DNA of 64,000 nt from Gammaproteobacteria bacterium (lineage in GTDB: Bacteria; Pseudomonadota; Gammaproteobacteria; Pseudomonadales; Azotimanducaceae), in NCBI GenBank assembly GCA_009846005.1, contig VXYL01000070.1, positions 134,947 through 198,946 on the forward strand, given 5' to 3'. The translations under genes were made by a program, and so were the position numbers. The stretch's first letter is position 1. Every line of letters starts with the position of its first letter. The notes beneath the pieces are model-generated. The model did not search any database. It saw nothing but the letters and a program-made list of their open reading frames with translations, and was not told the origin of the DNA. Shown here one piece after another: positions 8,434 through 17,104 of the stretch.

Positions 8434-9869
8434 TACCGCGGTTCGTCGTCTGGGTAGTCGCCTCTCGGCGGCGGCATACGGTCGAATTCGTAAACGTCGC
8501 TTTCTATGTGTGGGACGAATTTGGTGAGGTTTCGTTCGAAATTGAGCTTGAATCTCCCAATGGGACCATTGCGCTGTTTGCCAATGATTATCTCGGTTAC
8601 TACCGAGTCTTCGTCATCCTCCTCACCGTCGGTGGCTGGTTCGCGGTGAAGGAAAAGGATCACGTCGGCGTCCTGTTCGATCGCACCGGATTCGCGCAGG
8701 TCAGACAGAATTGGCTGCTTGTTGGACCTGTTGGCGGGACTGCGATTCAGCTGGGCGCATGCGATGACGGGACACTTCATTTCCTTGGCGATCGCTTTGA
8801 GGGAACGGGAGATTTCCGAGATTTCGTTCGTGCGGTTCTCCTGCTGTCGGGATGAGTGCATGAGCTGAAGGTAGTCCACCATGATCAACTTCAAGCCTCC
8901 CGCTTCGCGCTTAACGCGTCGCACGCGTGCGCGCAGGTCGTTTGGGGACAGGGACGCGGAGTCATCGATGTAGAGCGGTTTGTCCCGAAGTTGCATCCGC
9001 GCGCTGTCGAACCGGGGCCAATCATCATCTTGGAGGCGTCCCGTTCGCAGGCGATTCTGATTGATCGAGCCGAGCGACGATAGCATCCGCAGGACTAGCT
9101 GGTGGGCGGGCTGTTCCATCGAGAAGATCAGCACCGCACCCGGCGAGCCGTCGGCGATCACGGCATGCTCAGCGACATTCACCATTAGCGCTGTTTTCCC
9201 CATCGACGGTCGCGCCGCAATGATGATCAGTTCGGAGTCCTGAAAACCGGCCGTCTTGCGATCAAGATCCCCAAATCCAGACGCCAGCCCGGTAATCTCG
9301 CCGCGCGTCTTCGAGAGCACGTGTACTCGCTCGACGGTCTCGTCCACGAGCGACGAAATGCCCTGCGGACCCGATTCGTTGAGCCGGTCCTCGCCGATCT
9401 CGAATACGCGCTGCTCCGCCTCGTCGAGCACTTCCGCGCTGGACCGTCCCTCCGGCAGGAAGGCGATGTCGGTGATCTCGTTGGCGGCGTGGATCAGTCG
9501 CCTGAGCGTCGAGCGCTCCTTGACGATCTCCGCGTAGGTTTCGAGGTTCGACGTGCCAAGCGTGGCGTCCACGAGTTCCGTCAGATAGGGATTGCCGCCG
9601 ACCCGGTCGAGAATCGCCCGCGTCGAGAGCGCCCCGGACAGCGTCACGATGTCCAACGGCTTGTTGGTGTTCGCAAGCTCCGCCATCACCCCGAAGATGA
9701 TTCGGTGCTGCGGCAGGTAGAAGTCGGCGGCACTCAGCTTGTCCGCGACCTTGTCCCAAGCGTGTTCGTCGAGCATGAGGCCGCCAAGCAGCGACTGCTC
9801 GGCCTCGTTGGAGTGGGGCGGCACCTTCAGGCGGGCGGGTGCCGGAGCAACCTCTGCGGGTTCAGCCAT
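8433..9869 (-). CDS. dnaB: Replicative DNA helicase DnaB
   Basis: Hexameric replicative helicase that unwinds DNA at the fork. The protein is 478 aa. The N-terminal domain begins KVPPHSNEAEQSLLGGLMLD; the RecA-like domain carries Walker A ARPSMGKTAL near residue 218, IFSMEQP, the Walker B segment LKLIMVDYLQLM, and LSDLRESGAIEQDADVILFLHR with the arginine-finger region KQRNGPIG. No intein is present. It lies 165 bp downstream of rplI, the usual proteobacterial position, and is coupled to radA. Confidence 0.97.
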   Translation of the reverse strand: MAEPAEVAPAPARLKVPPHSNEAEQSLLGGLMLDEHAWDKVADKLSAADFYLPQHRIIFGVMAELANTNKPLDIVTLSGALSTRAILDRVGGNPYLTELVDATLGTSNLETYAEIVKERSTLRRLIHAANEITDIAFLPEGRSSAEVLDEAEQRVFEIGEDRLNESGPQGISSLVDETVERVHVLSKTRGEITGLASGFGDLDRKTAGFQDSELIIIAARPSMGKTALMVNVAEHAVIADGSPGAVLIFSMEQPAHQLVLRMLSSLGSINQNRLRTGRLQDDDWPRFDSARMQLRDKPLYIDDSASLSPNDLRARVRRVKREAGGLKLIMVDYLQLMHSSRQQENRTNEISEISRSLKAIAKEMKCPVIACAQLNRSPANRSNKQPILSDLRESGAIEQDADVILFLHREPATDGEEDDEDSVVTEIIIGKQRNGPIGRFKLNFERNLTKFVPHIESDVYEFDRMPPPRGDYPDDEPR

Positions 9870-10034
9870 CGCTTGTCCAATCCTTGGTCACGATGCGACC
9901 AAGACTCGTCCTCTCGACGGTCAACGTCAAGACAATGACTCGGTTGAAAACCGGTTAATTGATCAGCCGTTTGGAGCTGGAGATCCTGGGGATAGCGTCG
10001 TTGGATGAGGCGGTCCATGACCGCTTCGGGTGGC

Positions 10035-10481
10035 CTACTCCGCGACGACCTCGACCTGGATCGATTGCGTCACGTCGGCGTGGAACTGGACATCGACCTC
10101 GAACTCGCCGACGTCGCGGATGACGCCGTCCGGCATTCTCACTTCGCTCTTCGCCACGGGCAGGACGGCGTCCGTCAGCGCCCGGGATATCTCCGTCGGG
10201 CCGACGGAGCCGTACAGCCGCCCCTCTTCGCTGGCTCGGGCAACGATCGTCACGCGCGCCTCGATGAGCTTCTCTGCCCGTTCGTGGGCGTCGGTGAGGC
10301 GCGCGTTGGCCGCCCGCTCGAGTTCCGCGCGACGTTCCTCGAATACCGCCCGGTTGTCCGCCGTGGCTCGAACGGCCTTGCCGGTCGGAATGAGGTAGTT
10401 GCGGGCGAAACCGTTCTTGACCGAGACCTCCTGGCCCAAGTCGCCGATGTTGGTGACGCGTTCTAGCAGAATGACGTTCAT
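10035..10481 (-). CDS. rplI: 50S ribosomal protein L9
   Basis: Large-subunit ribosomal protein of 148 aa. MNVILLERVTNIGDLGQEVSVKNGFARNYL (given here as the recognisable N-terminal L9 domain ending in RNYLIPTGKA) is diagnostic, followed by the long connecting helix (FEERRAELERAANARL) and a C-terminal domain with GRLYGSVGPTEISRAL. ATG 10481 is just 2 bp after the rpsR stop. The reading frame stays open upstream through rpsR and rpsF, but that extension is out of frame with those genes and is not coding. Confidence 0.97.
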   Translation of the reverse strand: MNVILLERVTNIGDLGQEVSVKNGFARNYLIPTGKAVRATADNRAVFEERRAELERAANARLTDAHERAEKLIEARVTIVARASEEGRLYGSVGPTEISRALTDAVLPVAKSEVRMPDGVIRDVGEFEVDVQFHADVTQSIQVEVVAE

Positions 10482-10483
10482 GG

Positions 10484-10711
10484 CTACTTGTGCTGGTCCG
10501 TGTAGGGAAGCAGCGCCAGGTAGCGCGCGCGCTTGATCGCGGTGGCCAACTGGCGCTGGTACTTGGCGCTGGTACCGGTGATCCGGCTCGGGACGATCTT
10601 TCCCGTCTCCGTAATGTACTGCTTCAAGAGGTCGAGATCCTTGTAGTCGATCTCCTTGATGCCCTCGGCGGTGAACCGGCAGTAGCGCTTGCGTCCGAAT
10701 CTGCGTGCCAT
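10484..10711 (-). CDS. rpsR: 30S ribosomal protein S18
   Basis: Small-subunit ribosomal protein of 75 aa, which pairs with S6 on the ribosome platform. The S18 core [39 protein letters not shown] and the basic [20 protein letters not shown] are present at normal length. It sits between rpsF (3-bp gap) and rplI (2-bp gap), a compact ribosomal operon. The primosomal gene priB found between rpsF and rpsR in enterobacteria is absent. Confidence 0.97.
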   Translation of the reverse strand: MARRFGRKRYCRFTAEGIKEIDYKDLDLLKQYITETGKIVPSRITGTSAKYQRQLATAIKRARYLALLPYTDQHK

Positions 10712-10714
10712 CGT

Positions 10715-11188
10715 CTATTCCGCCTCCGCGGTCTCTTCCGCCTTTTCGGGCTCCGCGACGGTCTCGCGCCCTCCGCCTTCCTCGAGTTCCTCTTGCCGCC
10801 GCGCCACACGGGCACGCACTTCCTCGTCCCGCCGACGGTCGCGCTCGCGTTCCTTTTCCTGCTCGCGCAACTCCTCTTCGTAGATCTTCGAGGTGCTGGT
10901 GTCGGCGCTCGGGCGGCGGACGACGAGGTTGCGAATCACGGCGTCGTTGAATCGGAACGCGCTCTCGAGTTCGGCCAACGTCTCGTTGGTCACCTCGATG
11001 TTCATCAGGACGTAGTGGGCCTTGTGGATCTTCGCCACCGGATAAGCCAGTTGACGACGCCCCCAATCCTCGACGCGGTGGACTTGGCCGTTGCCCCGGG
11101 TGATCAACGACCGGTACCGATCGATCATGCCGGGCACCTGATCGGAATGATCGCGGTGCACCATGATCACGACTTCGTAGTGTCTCAT
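10715..11188 (-). CDS. rpsF: 30S ribosomal protein S6
   Basis: Small-subunit ribosomal protein that binds S18. The protein is 157 aa from ATG 11188 ([11 protein letters not shown]), preceded by an AAAGGAGA ribosome-binding site. The S6 fold is clear in [38 protein letters not shown] and [12 protein letters not shown]. The C-terminal tail from about residue 110 is long, charged and repetitive ([20 protein letters not shown], then an acidic [17 protein letters not shown]), longer than in E. coli before processing. An in-frame upstream extension to 11272 is rejected because of the strong RBS. Confidence 0.96.
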   Translation of the reverse strand: MRHYEVVIMVHRDHSDQVPGMIDRYRSLITRGNGQVHRVEDWGRRQLAYPVAKIHKAHYVLMNIEVTNETLAELESAFRFNDAVIRNLVVRRPSADTSTSKIYEEELREQEKERERDRRRDEEVRARVARRQEELEEGGGRETVAEPEKAEETAEAE

Positions 11189-11333
11189 TAGATCTCCTTT
11201 CGGTTTTCGCCTCCGCGCCGCGTTAGCCGCCCGCGTGAGGCAAGGAGCCGATGTCATGCGTTGGTTGACCAACGCGCGCTACGAATTGTAGGTGCGTCAC
11301 GACCCGGGAGCAACCTTGGGCATGCCCTGCGGC

Positions 11334-11358
11334 GGGCGGCCACAAGGGCCGCCCCTAC
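11334..11358 (-). repeat. 25-nt palindromic repeat, type A, single copy
   Basis: One copy of a dispersed 25-nt element whose plus orientation begins GTAGGGGC and forms a stem of 8 bp or more around a TTGT-type loop. It lies between rpsF and the dioxygenase gene, and its GTAG end abuts the stop region of the dioxygenase. See the finding on inverted doublets for the whole family. Confidence 0.75.
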
Positions 11359-12161
11359 GCGTTGTTCTTCGTGCCGGGGAAGGCAGACAGCATGCGCCGC
11401 GTTCGCTCGTTCAGCACGCCGTAGAAGGCCCTGGTTTCGGGATCCGGGTGGTCCCGCCATAGCGTTGCCGGAATCGCCGAATCGTTCGCCAGCGGCGGGC
11501 GGTCGCGGTGTCCGTAGTAGATCTGCACGGTCTTGCGCTCGACCTCGGTCTCTCGGGTGGTCGCGGTATGCAGGATCGCCGCGTTGCACAGTGCGCAGGT
11601 TCCGGCGGGCCCCTGCAAGTCGTAGACGCCACGGCGCAGCTGGGTGTCCCGTGCGGCGAGGATCGGCTCATCAACGGATTCCGGCGACAGGGAGAAACAG
11701 TGCGTGTCCTCGTCGACATCGGTCAGATAGACCATGAGTTGCAGGTAGTCGATGCGCAGCGGATGCTCCAACCAGTGAGCCCGGTCCCGGTGCCATTGCT
11801 GGTGCATCTGTCCCGTATACGATGACATGCGCCGCAATCCGATCTCGCCGAAGCAGGCCGGACCGCCGAGCAGCGATTCGACAATAGGCAGTAGCTTGGG
11901 GTGGCGGATCAAGCCGTCGAAGTCGGGTGTGGTCACCAACGCGTCGTAGTTGGCCTGCTGGTGGTGGCCGTAGGGATGCCAGAAGTAGGCGTAGCGGCGA
12001 CGGTCCTCGTCGAACAGGTCCAGCCATTGAGCGGTTTCCGCCGGATCGAGAACGCGGCCTAGATCGACGAACCCCTGCTGTGCGAAAGCGCCGTGGTGGT
12101 CCGTGACATTGCCCTTCGTGTGTCCGTCAGCCGCCGTCGGGTTCCGCGCCAGCGTCATCAC
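11355..12161 (-). CDS. Phytanoyl-CoA dioxygenase (PhyH) family protein
   Basis: Probable Fe(II)/2-oxoglutarate-dependent oxygenase of about 268 aa; substrate unknown. PhyH-like features are the N-terminal HGAFAQQGFVDLGRVLDP, the metal-binding HxD in QWHRDRAHW near residue 123, and a distal His in AAILHTATTRETEVERKTVQIYYGHR with the Arg/Lys region that would bind 2-oxoglutarate. The start is uncertain: ATG 12161 or 12158 overlaps the 3' end of mlaA by about 35 bp, but no other suitable start is seen upstream of the conserved helix. It is one of four PhyH-like genes in the window. Confidence 0.82.
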   Translation of the reverse strand: MMTLARNPTAADGHTKGNVTDHHGAFAQQGFVDLGRVLDPAETAQWLDLFDEDRRRYAYFWHPYGHHQQANYDALVTTPDFDGLIRHPKLLPIVESLLGGPACFGEIGLRRMSSYTGQMHQQWHRDRAHWLEHPLRIDYLQLMVYLTDVDEDTHCFSLSPESVDEPILAARDTQLRRGVYDLQGPAGTCALCNAAILHTATTRETEVERKTVQIYYGHRDRPPLANDSAIPATLWRDHPDPETRAFYGVLNERTRRMLSAFPGTKNNA

Positions 12162-12837
12162 CGTTCCCCTCCGGCGACGTCACGACGACGTCCGCCACCT
12201 CCCGTTCACGCCTGGCGAGATAGCTCTCCCGCAAAGCTACGTACGGATCCTCCGGCAGGTTCAACTCGCCGAGCCAATCGCTTCGCGAGTCGACCACGCC
12301 GAGCAAACCCAACCCGTAACGGACCTCGTCCTCGTCGATGTAGAGCCGTGTCCCGGTCGCGAGGTCCACGCCGCGACCCACGCCGTCGCGCATGGTGGAC
12401 GGGCCGAACACGGGCAGCACGACATACGCGCCCTGGCCTACGCCCCAGCGCCCCAGGGTCTGCCCGAAGTCCTCGTCGTGGCGCGCCAGACCCATGGCCG
12501 AGGCGGGATCGAACAGACCTGCGACACCGATCGTGGAGTTGACCACGAAACGCGCGGCATCCGACACGGCCAAGTCGAGCTTACCCTGGAGGCATTGGTT
12601 CAGCGCGGTGCGCGGCTCACGGAGATTGTTGACCACATTGCGAACCCCCTTGCGGGCGAACCCGGGAACGACCGTCACGTAGACCCTCGCCAAGGGTTTG
12701 ATGAACGCGGTGTCGATGCCGTAGTTGAGAGCCAGTATCTTGCGATTGAGCCCCTCCAGGGGATCATCCTCCCCAGCCGCCATCGCACCTGCGAGGCATG
12801 CGCTCGCGAGAAGCGAGCCAAACAGTGCTCGTCTCAT
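12127..12837 (-). CDS. mlaA: MlaA (VacJ) family outer-membrane lipid-asymmetry lipoprotein
   Basis: Component of the Mla system that removes mislocalised phospholipids from the outer leaflet of the outer membrane. The protein is 236 aa with an N-terminal export signal (MRRALFGSLLASACLAGAMA); Cys14 could be the lipidation site though the lipobox is not ideal. MlaA motifs are EDDPLEGLNRKILALNYGID, VPGFARKGVRNVVNNLREP, FVVNSTIGVAGLFDPAS, HDEDFGQTLGRWGVGQGAYVVLPVFGPST and VDSRSDWLGEL. The rest of Mla (mlaFEDCB) is not in the window. Its 3' end overlaps the dioxygenase gene. Confidence 0.92.
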   Translation of the reverse strand: MRRALFGSLLASACLAGAMAAGEDDPLEGLNRKILALNYGIDTAFIKPLARVYVTVVPGFARKGVRNVVNNLREPRTALNQCLQGKLDLAVSDAARFVVNSTIGVAGLFDPASAMGLARHDEDFGQTLGRWGVGQGAYVVLPVFGPSTMRDGVGRGVDLATGTRLYIDEDEVRYGLGLLGVVDSRSDWLGELNLPEDPYVALRESYLARREREVADVVVTSPEGNGDDAGAEPDGG

Positions 12838-12998
12838 CCCACTCGTCCTGCGAAAACGGGGTTACCGCATGGAGGACTATATCGCATCCGTGGCCTGCAC
12901 GAAGAACCCAACCAAGGACCGCCAGGCCATGGCGACGAGCCCCACCAGCGTCATCGAAACCGGGCGACGGGCGGGCGAGGACAGGCCGCCCCTACGGA

Positions 12999-13790
12999 TC
13001 ATTCAGAGCGTCGGCGAACGGCTTCGAACAGCAACACGCCGAGGGCCACCGAGACATTGAGGCTCGGCATGGTGCTCGTCATGGGGATGCGCACCAGATG
13101 GTCGCAGCGCTCGCGGGTCAGCCGGCGCAGACCGCGGCCCTCGCCGCCCACGACAATAGCCGCCGCCCCCCGATAGTCGACCTCCGTGTAGGTCATGGCC
13201 GCCTCGTCCTCGACCCCGCCGCTTAGCCAGACGCCCTGCGCCTGGAGCCACCCCAAACGACGCGCTAGGTTGGCCACTTCCACGACAAAGAGGCGCTCCA
13301 TGGCTCCGCTCGCCGCTTTGGCCGCGGCGGTGGACAGCGGCGCCGACCCATGCCGGGGAATCAGTACGGCATCCGCCCCGGCCGCCTCGGCGGTGCGCAG
13401 ACAGGCCCCTAGGTTGCGCGGATCTTCGATGCCATCCAGGACGACGAGCAATGGATCCTCGAACGACGGCCAACGCGCCTCGAGGTCCGGCTCGGTGGAC
13501 GGCGCGAACGCGTGTCGCTCCGCGGCAACGCCCTGGTGGTTGACCACACCCCCGCTGTCCGAGCGTCCCGACGTTGCTCGCTTGAGATAGCGGTCTAGCG
13601 CCTGCCTGGGTACGCGCTCGATGCGAACGCCCGCCGCTCGCGCGGTCGCGGTCAACTGGGAGACCTGTCGGTTGCGCGGTCCATCGGCAATGACCAGGCG
13701 GCGGACGTCCTGCGGCGACACGTCGAGCAACGCCTGCACGCCGTGAATGCCGAATGTCCAATCAACGTCGGGATGTTGCGTGTCCGGCAC
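12999..13790 (-). CDS. rlmB: 23S rRNA (guanosine(2251)-2'-O)-methyltransferase RlmB
   Basis: SPOUT-class methyltransferase that methylates G2251 in the 23S rRNA P loop. The protein is 263 aa from GTG 13790, which has GAGGAAGG upstream and sits just before DWTFGIHGVQALLDV. The N-terminal substrate domain is followed by SPOUT motifs LLVVLDGIEDPRNLGACLRTAEAAGADAVLIP, the IVVGGEGRGLRRLTRERCDHLVRIPM segment and SLNVSVALGVLLFEAVRR. It overlaps the end of rnr by 29 bp, the conserved rnr-rlmB pairing. The open frame extends to 14111 but only as antisense-like sequence inside rnr. Confidence 0.94.
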   Translation of the reverse strand: MPDTQHPDVDWTFGIHGVQALLDVSPQDVRRLVIADGPRNRQVSQLTATARAAGVRIERVPRQALDRYLKRATSGRSDSGGVVNHQGVAAERHAFAPSTEPDLEARWPSFEDPLLVVLDGIEDPRNLGACLRTAEAAGADAVLIPRHGSAPLSTAAAKAASGAMERLFVVEVANLARRLGWLQAQGVWLSGGVEDEAAMTYTEVDYRGAAAIVVGGEGRGLRRLTRERCDHLVRIPMTSTMPSLNVSVALGVLLFEAVRRRSE

Positions 13791-15759
13791 GTCGCCTTCC
13801 TCGTCGACGCTGACGCCCAACCCCGGACGCCAACCTGAGATCGATGCGTCCAGTGGCCACTGACACCTCTTCAACAACAATCTCCAAACGGTCGGCCAGC
13901 GCAAACCTTGCCCCGGACCGCTCCGCCACGAGCGCCATCGCCTCGGGGGCGTAGTGGTAGTAGTCGCGTCCGAGTTTCGAGATGTGCAAAAGGCCTTGTA
14001 CGAACAAGCCATCGAGTTCGACGAACAAACCGAACTCCACGACCGAGGCGACGGTTCCCGAGAATGTCTCGCCGATATGCCCCTCGACGTAGACGCACTT
14101 GAGCCACGCATCGACCGCCCGCTCGGCGTCCTCCGCTCGCCGCTCGGTCATCGAGATGTGCGCTGCCGCCGCCTGCAGATCGTCAAGGGACGGGCGTTCG
14201 CCCTTGAGCATCCGATGGATGAGCAGGTCCGCGTAGCGGCGGATGGGCGAGGTGAAGTGGGCGTAGGTGGACAAGGCCAGGCCGAAGTGGCCGAGCCGGC
14301 GCGGTTCGTAGCGGGCCTGCGCCAGCGAACGCAACACGAGGGTTTCCCAGATCCACGACGGCCACGAGGATTTCCCGCGCGCACGGGCGACGACCCTCGA
14401 CAACACCGCTGGCGTCGGGGATTGGGCTGGTAGCCGTTCGCCAACAAGCCGCAGCGCCAGCGCGAGCGCTTCGATCTTCTCGGATGCCGGCGGTTCATGG
14501 ACGCGATACACCGGTGGCGGCGCGCGGCCCGCGGCGTTCTTGGCGGACTCGAGAAGGCTGGCCGCCGCCACGTTGGCGGCAATCATCGCCTCCTCGATCA
14601 AGCGATGCGCGTCGTTGCGCTCGACCGGGGTGATGGCCGTCGGCATGCCCTCGTCGTCCAGTTCGATGGATGTTTCCCGGGTGTCGAGATCGAGGGCACC
14701 GCGTTCGTCGCGGCGGGACTTCAATGCACGGTAGACATGGTGCAAAGCACCGAGGGACGCCCCGACATTGGCTTCGACCTGCAGGTCCCCACCTTCGAGA
14801 AAGCGCCCCACGTCGGTGTAGGTCAATCGCGCATGGGAACGAATGACCGCCTCGTAGAACTCGTGTCCGGACACGCGGCCTTCGCGGGTTACCCGCATAT
14901 CGCACACCATCGCCAGCCGGTCCTCGCGGGGCACGAGCGAACAGATCCCGTTCGACAGTTTCTCCGGCAGCATCGGGACGACGCGGTCTGGCAGATAAAC
15001 GCTATTGCCCCGCGCCCGGGCCTCCCGGTCCAATGCCGAACCGGTCTTGACGTAGTGGGCCACGTCCGCAATGGCGACGACGAGACGCCAGCCGTTCCGA
15101 CGTGGGACCGCAAACACCGCGTCGTCAAAGTCTCGCGCGTCCGCGCCGTCGATCGTCACCAGGGGCATGCCCCGGAGATCCCTCCGGGATTCGGCGACGG
15201 TCCGAGGTACGGATGCAGGCACCTCCAGGCGGTCTATTTCCGCCGGCCAAATCGCGGGGATGCGGTAGGCGGCCAACATCGCGGCAGCGGCTCGGGCCGA
15301 CTCGCCCCCGGCTTCGACAAGGCGTTTGACGCTTCCGGTCACCCCCGCGAACGTCGTGTCGAGAATGTCCACTTCAATCACCGCTCCCGGCGGAGCGTGG
15401 GGTTCGTCCACGAGGTCGATGCGCTGCGGGTACTCCGGATCCAAGGACTCGACGAACCAGGATCCTGGTCTGCCGTCCAGCCGTCCGACCACGGAGGACG
15501 GCGGCTTCGACACCGACTCTTCGCCCGCAGCGGTCAGCCGGTATCGCCCTTGCCTCGACAGCGCGACGTCGCCGCTGGCGACAAGCCCGTCGACAACCCG
15601 GCGCAATGTCCGCGATGCCGGACCCCGGGGCAGGCGCAGGTGCCGAATCAGCTCCGACCAACTCGCCTCGCCGATGGCACCGATCGCATCGCGGACCGCA
15701 CCGGGCGCCAACCGGATACCCGACTTGGACCTCTGACGGTCAAAGCGGCCCTTGGGCAT
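13762..15759 (-). CDS. rnr: Ribonuclease R
   Basis: Processive 3'-5' exoribonuclease of the RNase II/R family. About 665 aa from ATG 15759 (MPKGRFDRQRS). An N-terminal winged helix (WSELIRHLRLPRGPASRTLRRVVDGL) and cold-shock domains precede the RNB domain with DGADARDFDDAVF carrying the catalytic aspartates and HFTSPIRRYADLLIHRMLKG; a C-terminal S1 domain (FSGTVASVVEFGLFVELDGLFVQGLLHIS) follows, then a short basic tail. It is coupled to rlmB downstream. Confidence 0.96.
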   Translation of the reverse strand: MPKGRFDRQRSKSGIRLAPGAVRDAIGAIGEASWSELIRHLRLPRGPASRTLRRVVDGLVASGDVALSRQGRYRLTAAGEESVSKPPSSVVGRLDGRPGSWFVESLDPEYPQRIDLVDEPHAPPGAVIEVDILDTTFAGVTGSVKRLVEAGGESARAAAAMLAAYRIPAIWPAEIDRLEVPASVPRTVAESRRDLRGMPLVTIDGADARDFDDAVFAVPRRNGWRLVVAIADVAHYVKTGSALDREARARGNSVYLPDRVVPMLPEKLSNGICSLVPREDRLAMVCDMRVTREGRVSGHEFYEAVIRSHARLTYTDVGRFLEGGDLQVEANVGASLGALHHVYRALKSRRDERGALDLDTRETSIELDDEGMPTAITPVERNDAHRLIEEAMIAANVAAASLLESAKNAAGRAPPPVYRVHEPPASEKIEALALALRLVGERLPAQSPTPAVLSRVVARARGKSSWPSWIWETLVLRSLAQARYEPRRLGHFGLALSTYAHFTSPIRRYADLLIHRMLKGERPSLDDLQAAAAHISMTERRAEDAERAVDAWLKCVYVEGHIGETFSGTVASVVEFGLFVELDGLFVQGLLHISKLGRDYYHYAPEAMALVAERSGARFALADRLEIVVEEVSVATGRIDLRLASGVGRQRRRGRRRAGHATSRR

Positions 15760-15979
15760 GGCGGCGATCTCTGCACAACAACAAGACGGCAGCGTAAGCG
15801 ACCGGTGGCGCGAGTGCCATGAACAATCGGTTGGCGCTTCGAAACGGCTCCCGCCGACCCCGGAGGCACGCATCGCCGAGGTGGAGGTTGCGGCGATCCG
15901 AACACCCTTGAATCGCCTGCACCCGTGCCGCTCGGTGAGTGTTCAACCGCCGCCCGCTGTAGTAAAGTCGCGCGCCCAC

Positions 15980-16066
15980 GCCGAGGTGGTGAAATTGGTA
16001 GACACGCTAGCTTCAGGTGCTAGTGGGGGTAACCCCGTGGAGGTTCAAGTCCTCTCCTCGGCACCA
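15980..16066 (+). tRNA. tRNA-Leu (anticodon CAG)
   Basis: An 87-nt class II tRNA. The acceptor arms GCCGAGG and CCTCGGC pair perfectly, followed by A and an encoded CCA. The anticodon stem CTAGC/GCTAG encloses loop TTCAGGT, giving anticodon CAG that reads CUG codons. A variable-arm hairpin (TGGGGGTAACCCCG) and a T arm with GGTTCAAGTCC are visible, as expected for leucine. It lies between the divergent rnr gene and a convergent TauD-like gene. Confidence 0.96.
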
Positions 16067-16102
16067 AACGTTGGTGAGTTACACCAGACCGGCCAAGGGA
16101 CC

Positions 16103-16127
16103 GCAGGGGACGGGCTTGTCCCGTCCC
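16103..16127 (+). repeat. 25-nt palindromic repeat, type B
   Basis: Copy of the dispersed palindrome with arms GGGGACGGG and CCCGTCCC around CTTGT, 36 bp after the tRNA-Leu. A degenerate inverted partner (GGGCGCACGCCCTTGCGGG and following bases to about 16177) follows at the spacing seen in the intact doublets, so this is probably an eroded doublet. Confidence 0.7.
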
Positions 16128-16183
16128 GCCAGTTCCCGGCACATAGTCAGCGGGCGCACGCCCTTGCGGGCGCGTTAGGTGGC

Positions 16184-16999
16184 CTACACCGGACGGTCGC
16201 CCTTCACCGTGACGCGCATGCCGCTGCGGGTCTCCGGATAGTAGTCCCACATTGCCAAGTGCTGTACGCACCGGTTGTCCCACATGGCAACCGAATTCTC
16301 CCGCCAGCGGAAACGGCACTGGAATTGCGGCTTGGCGATGTGGGCGTAGAGGAAGGCCAAGATCGCGTCGCCTTCGTCCTTGGGCACCCCGCATAGCTCC
16401 GTGGTGAAGACCGAATTGACGAAGATGCCTTTGCGCCCGGTGCGCGGATGCGTCCGGACTACGGGGTGTTCGGCGCGCGGGTAGACCCGGTCGCTGTCGT
16501 CGCGACCGATGCGCCGATTCCGGTCCCGGTAGTTCGGGCCGCCATCGTGAATCGCAGTGAGGCCGGCCAGGTACGTCTGCATGGCGCCGGAAAGCGCTTC
16601 GTAGGCGGCGTACATGCTCGAGAACAAGGTATCGCCGCCACCGTCGGGAGGCAGCGTGTGCAGACGGAGGATCGACAGCATCGGCGGTTCATCGTCGCAG
16701 CTCACATCGGAATGCCACTTGTCGCCCGCCGTGCGCTTCGTGTTCGCATCGGCGTGGACTTTCAACACCTCGGGATGGCCCGGCGCCCCCGGTGGCGCAC
16801 TCGGGTGGACGTGGAGCGGGCCGAAGCGTTCGCCCAGCGCTTTGTGCTGATCGAGGTCGAGCTGCTGGTCCCGGAAGAACAGCACCTGGCGGTTCAGCAG
16901 CGCTGTCTCGACTTGGGCGAACTCGGAATCGTCCAAGCGCGCGAGATCGACACCGAGCACCTCGGCACCGATCACGGGGGTCAGAGGATCCACCTTCAT
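16184..16999 (-). CDS. TauD/TfdA family Fe(II)/2-oxoglutarate dioxygenase
   Basis: Probable 2-oxoglutarate-dependent dioxygenase of 271 aa related to taurine and 2,4-D dioxygenases. N-terminal LTPVIGAEVLGVDL, the iron-binding HxD in DKWHSDVSCDDEPPM near residue 94, and the distal His/Arg in WDNRCVQHLAMWDYYPETRSGMRVTVKG are all present, so it is likely active. The true substrate cannot be told from sequence; sulfonates, phenoxyacetates and small betaines are known for the family. It is monocistronic, convergent with tRNA-Leu and divergent from the D-aminoacylase-like gene. Confidence 0.88.
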   Translation of the reverse strand: MKVDPLTPVIGAEVLGVDLARLDDSEFAQVETALLNRQVLFFRDQQLDLDQHKALGERFGPLHVHPSAPPGAPGHPEVLKVHADANTKRTAGDKWHSDVSCDDEPPMLSILRLHTLPPDGGGDTLFSSMYAAYEALSGAMQTYLAGLTAIHDGGPNYRDRNRRIGRDDSDRVYPRAEHPVVRTHPRTGRKGIFVNSVFTTELCGVPKDEGDAILAFLYAHIAKPQFQCRFRWRENSVAMWDNRCVQHLAMWDYYPETRSGMRVTVKGDRPV

Positions 17000-17104
17000 G
17001 CTGCGATTATAGGCACGATGGCCGAACCGCCCTCAATGGCACCCCTCCACGTGCTGGTCTATGATCGCGCGGTCAAGTAACAAACAGTGGGTGGGGGGAA
17101 CACC

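Noticed and set aside
9870-10034. Possible replication origin near dnaB
   Set aside because: No DnaA boxes (TTATCCACA-like) cluster or AT-rich region is visible; dnaB is not an origin marker in this group.
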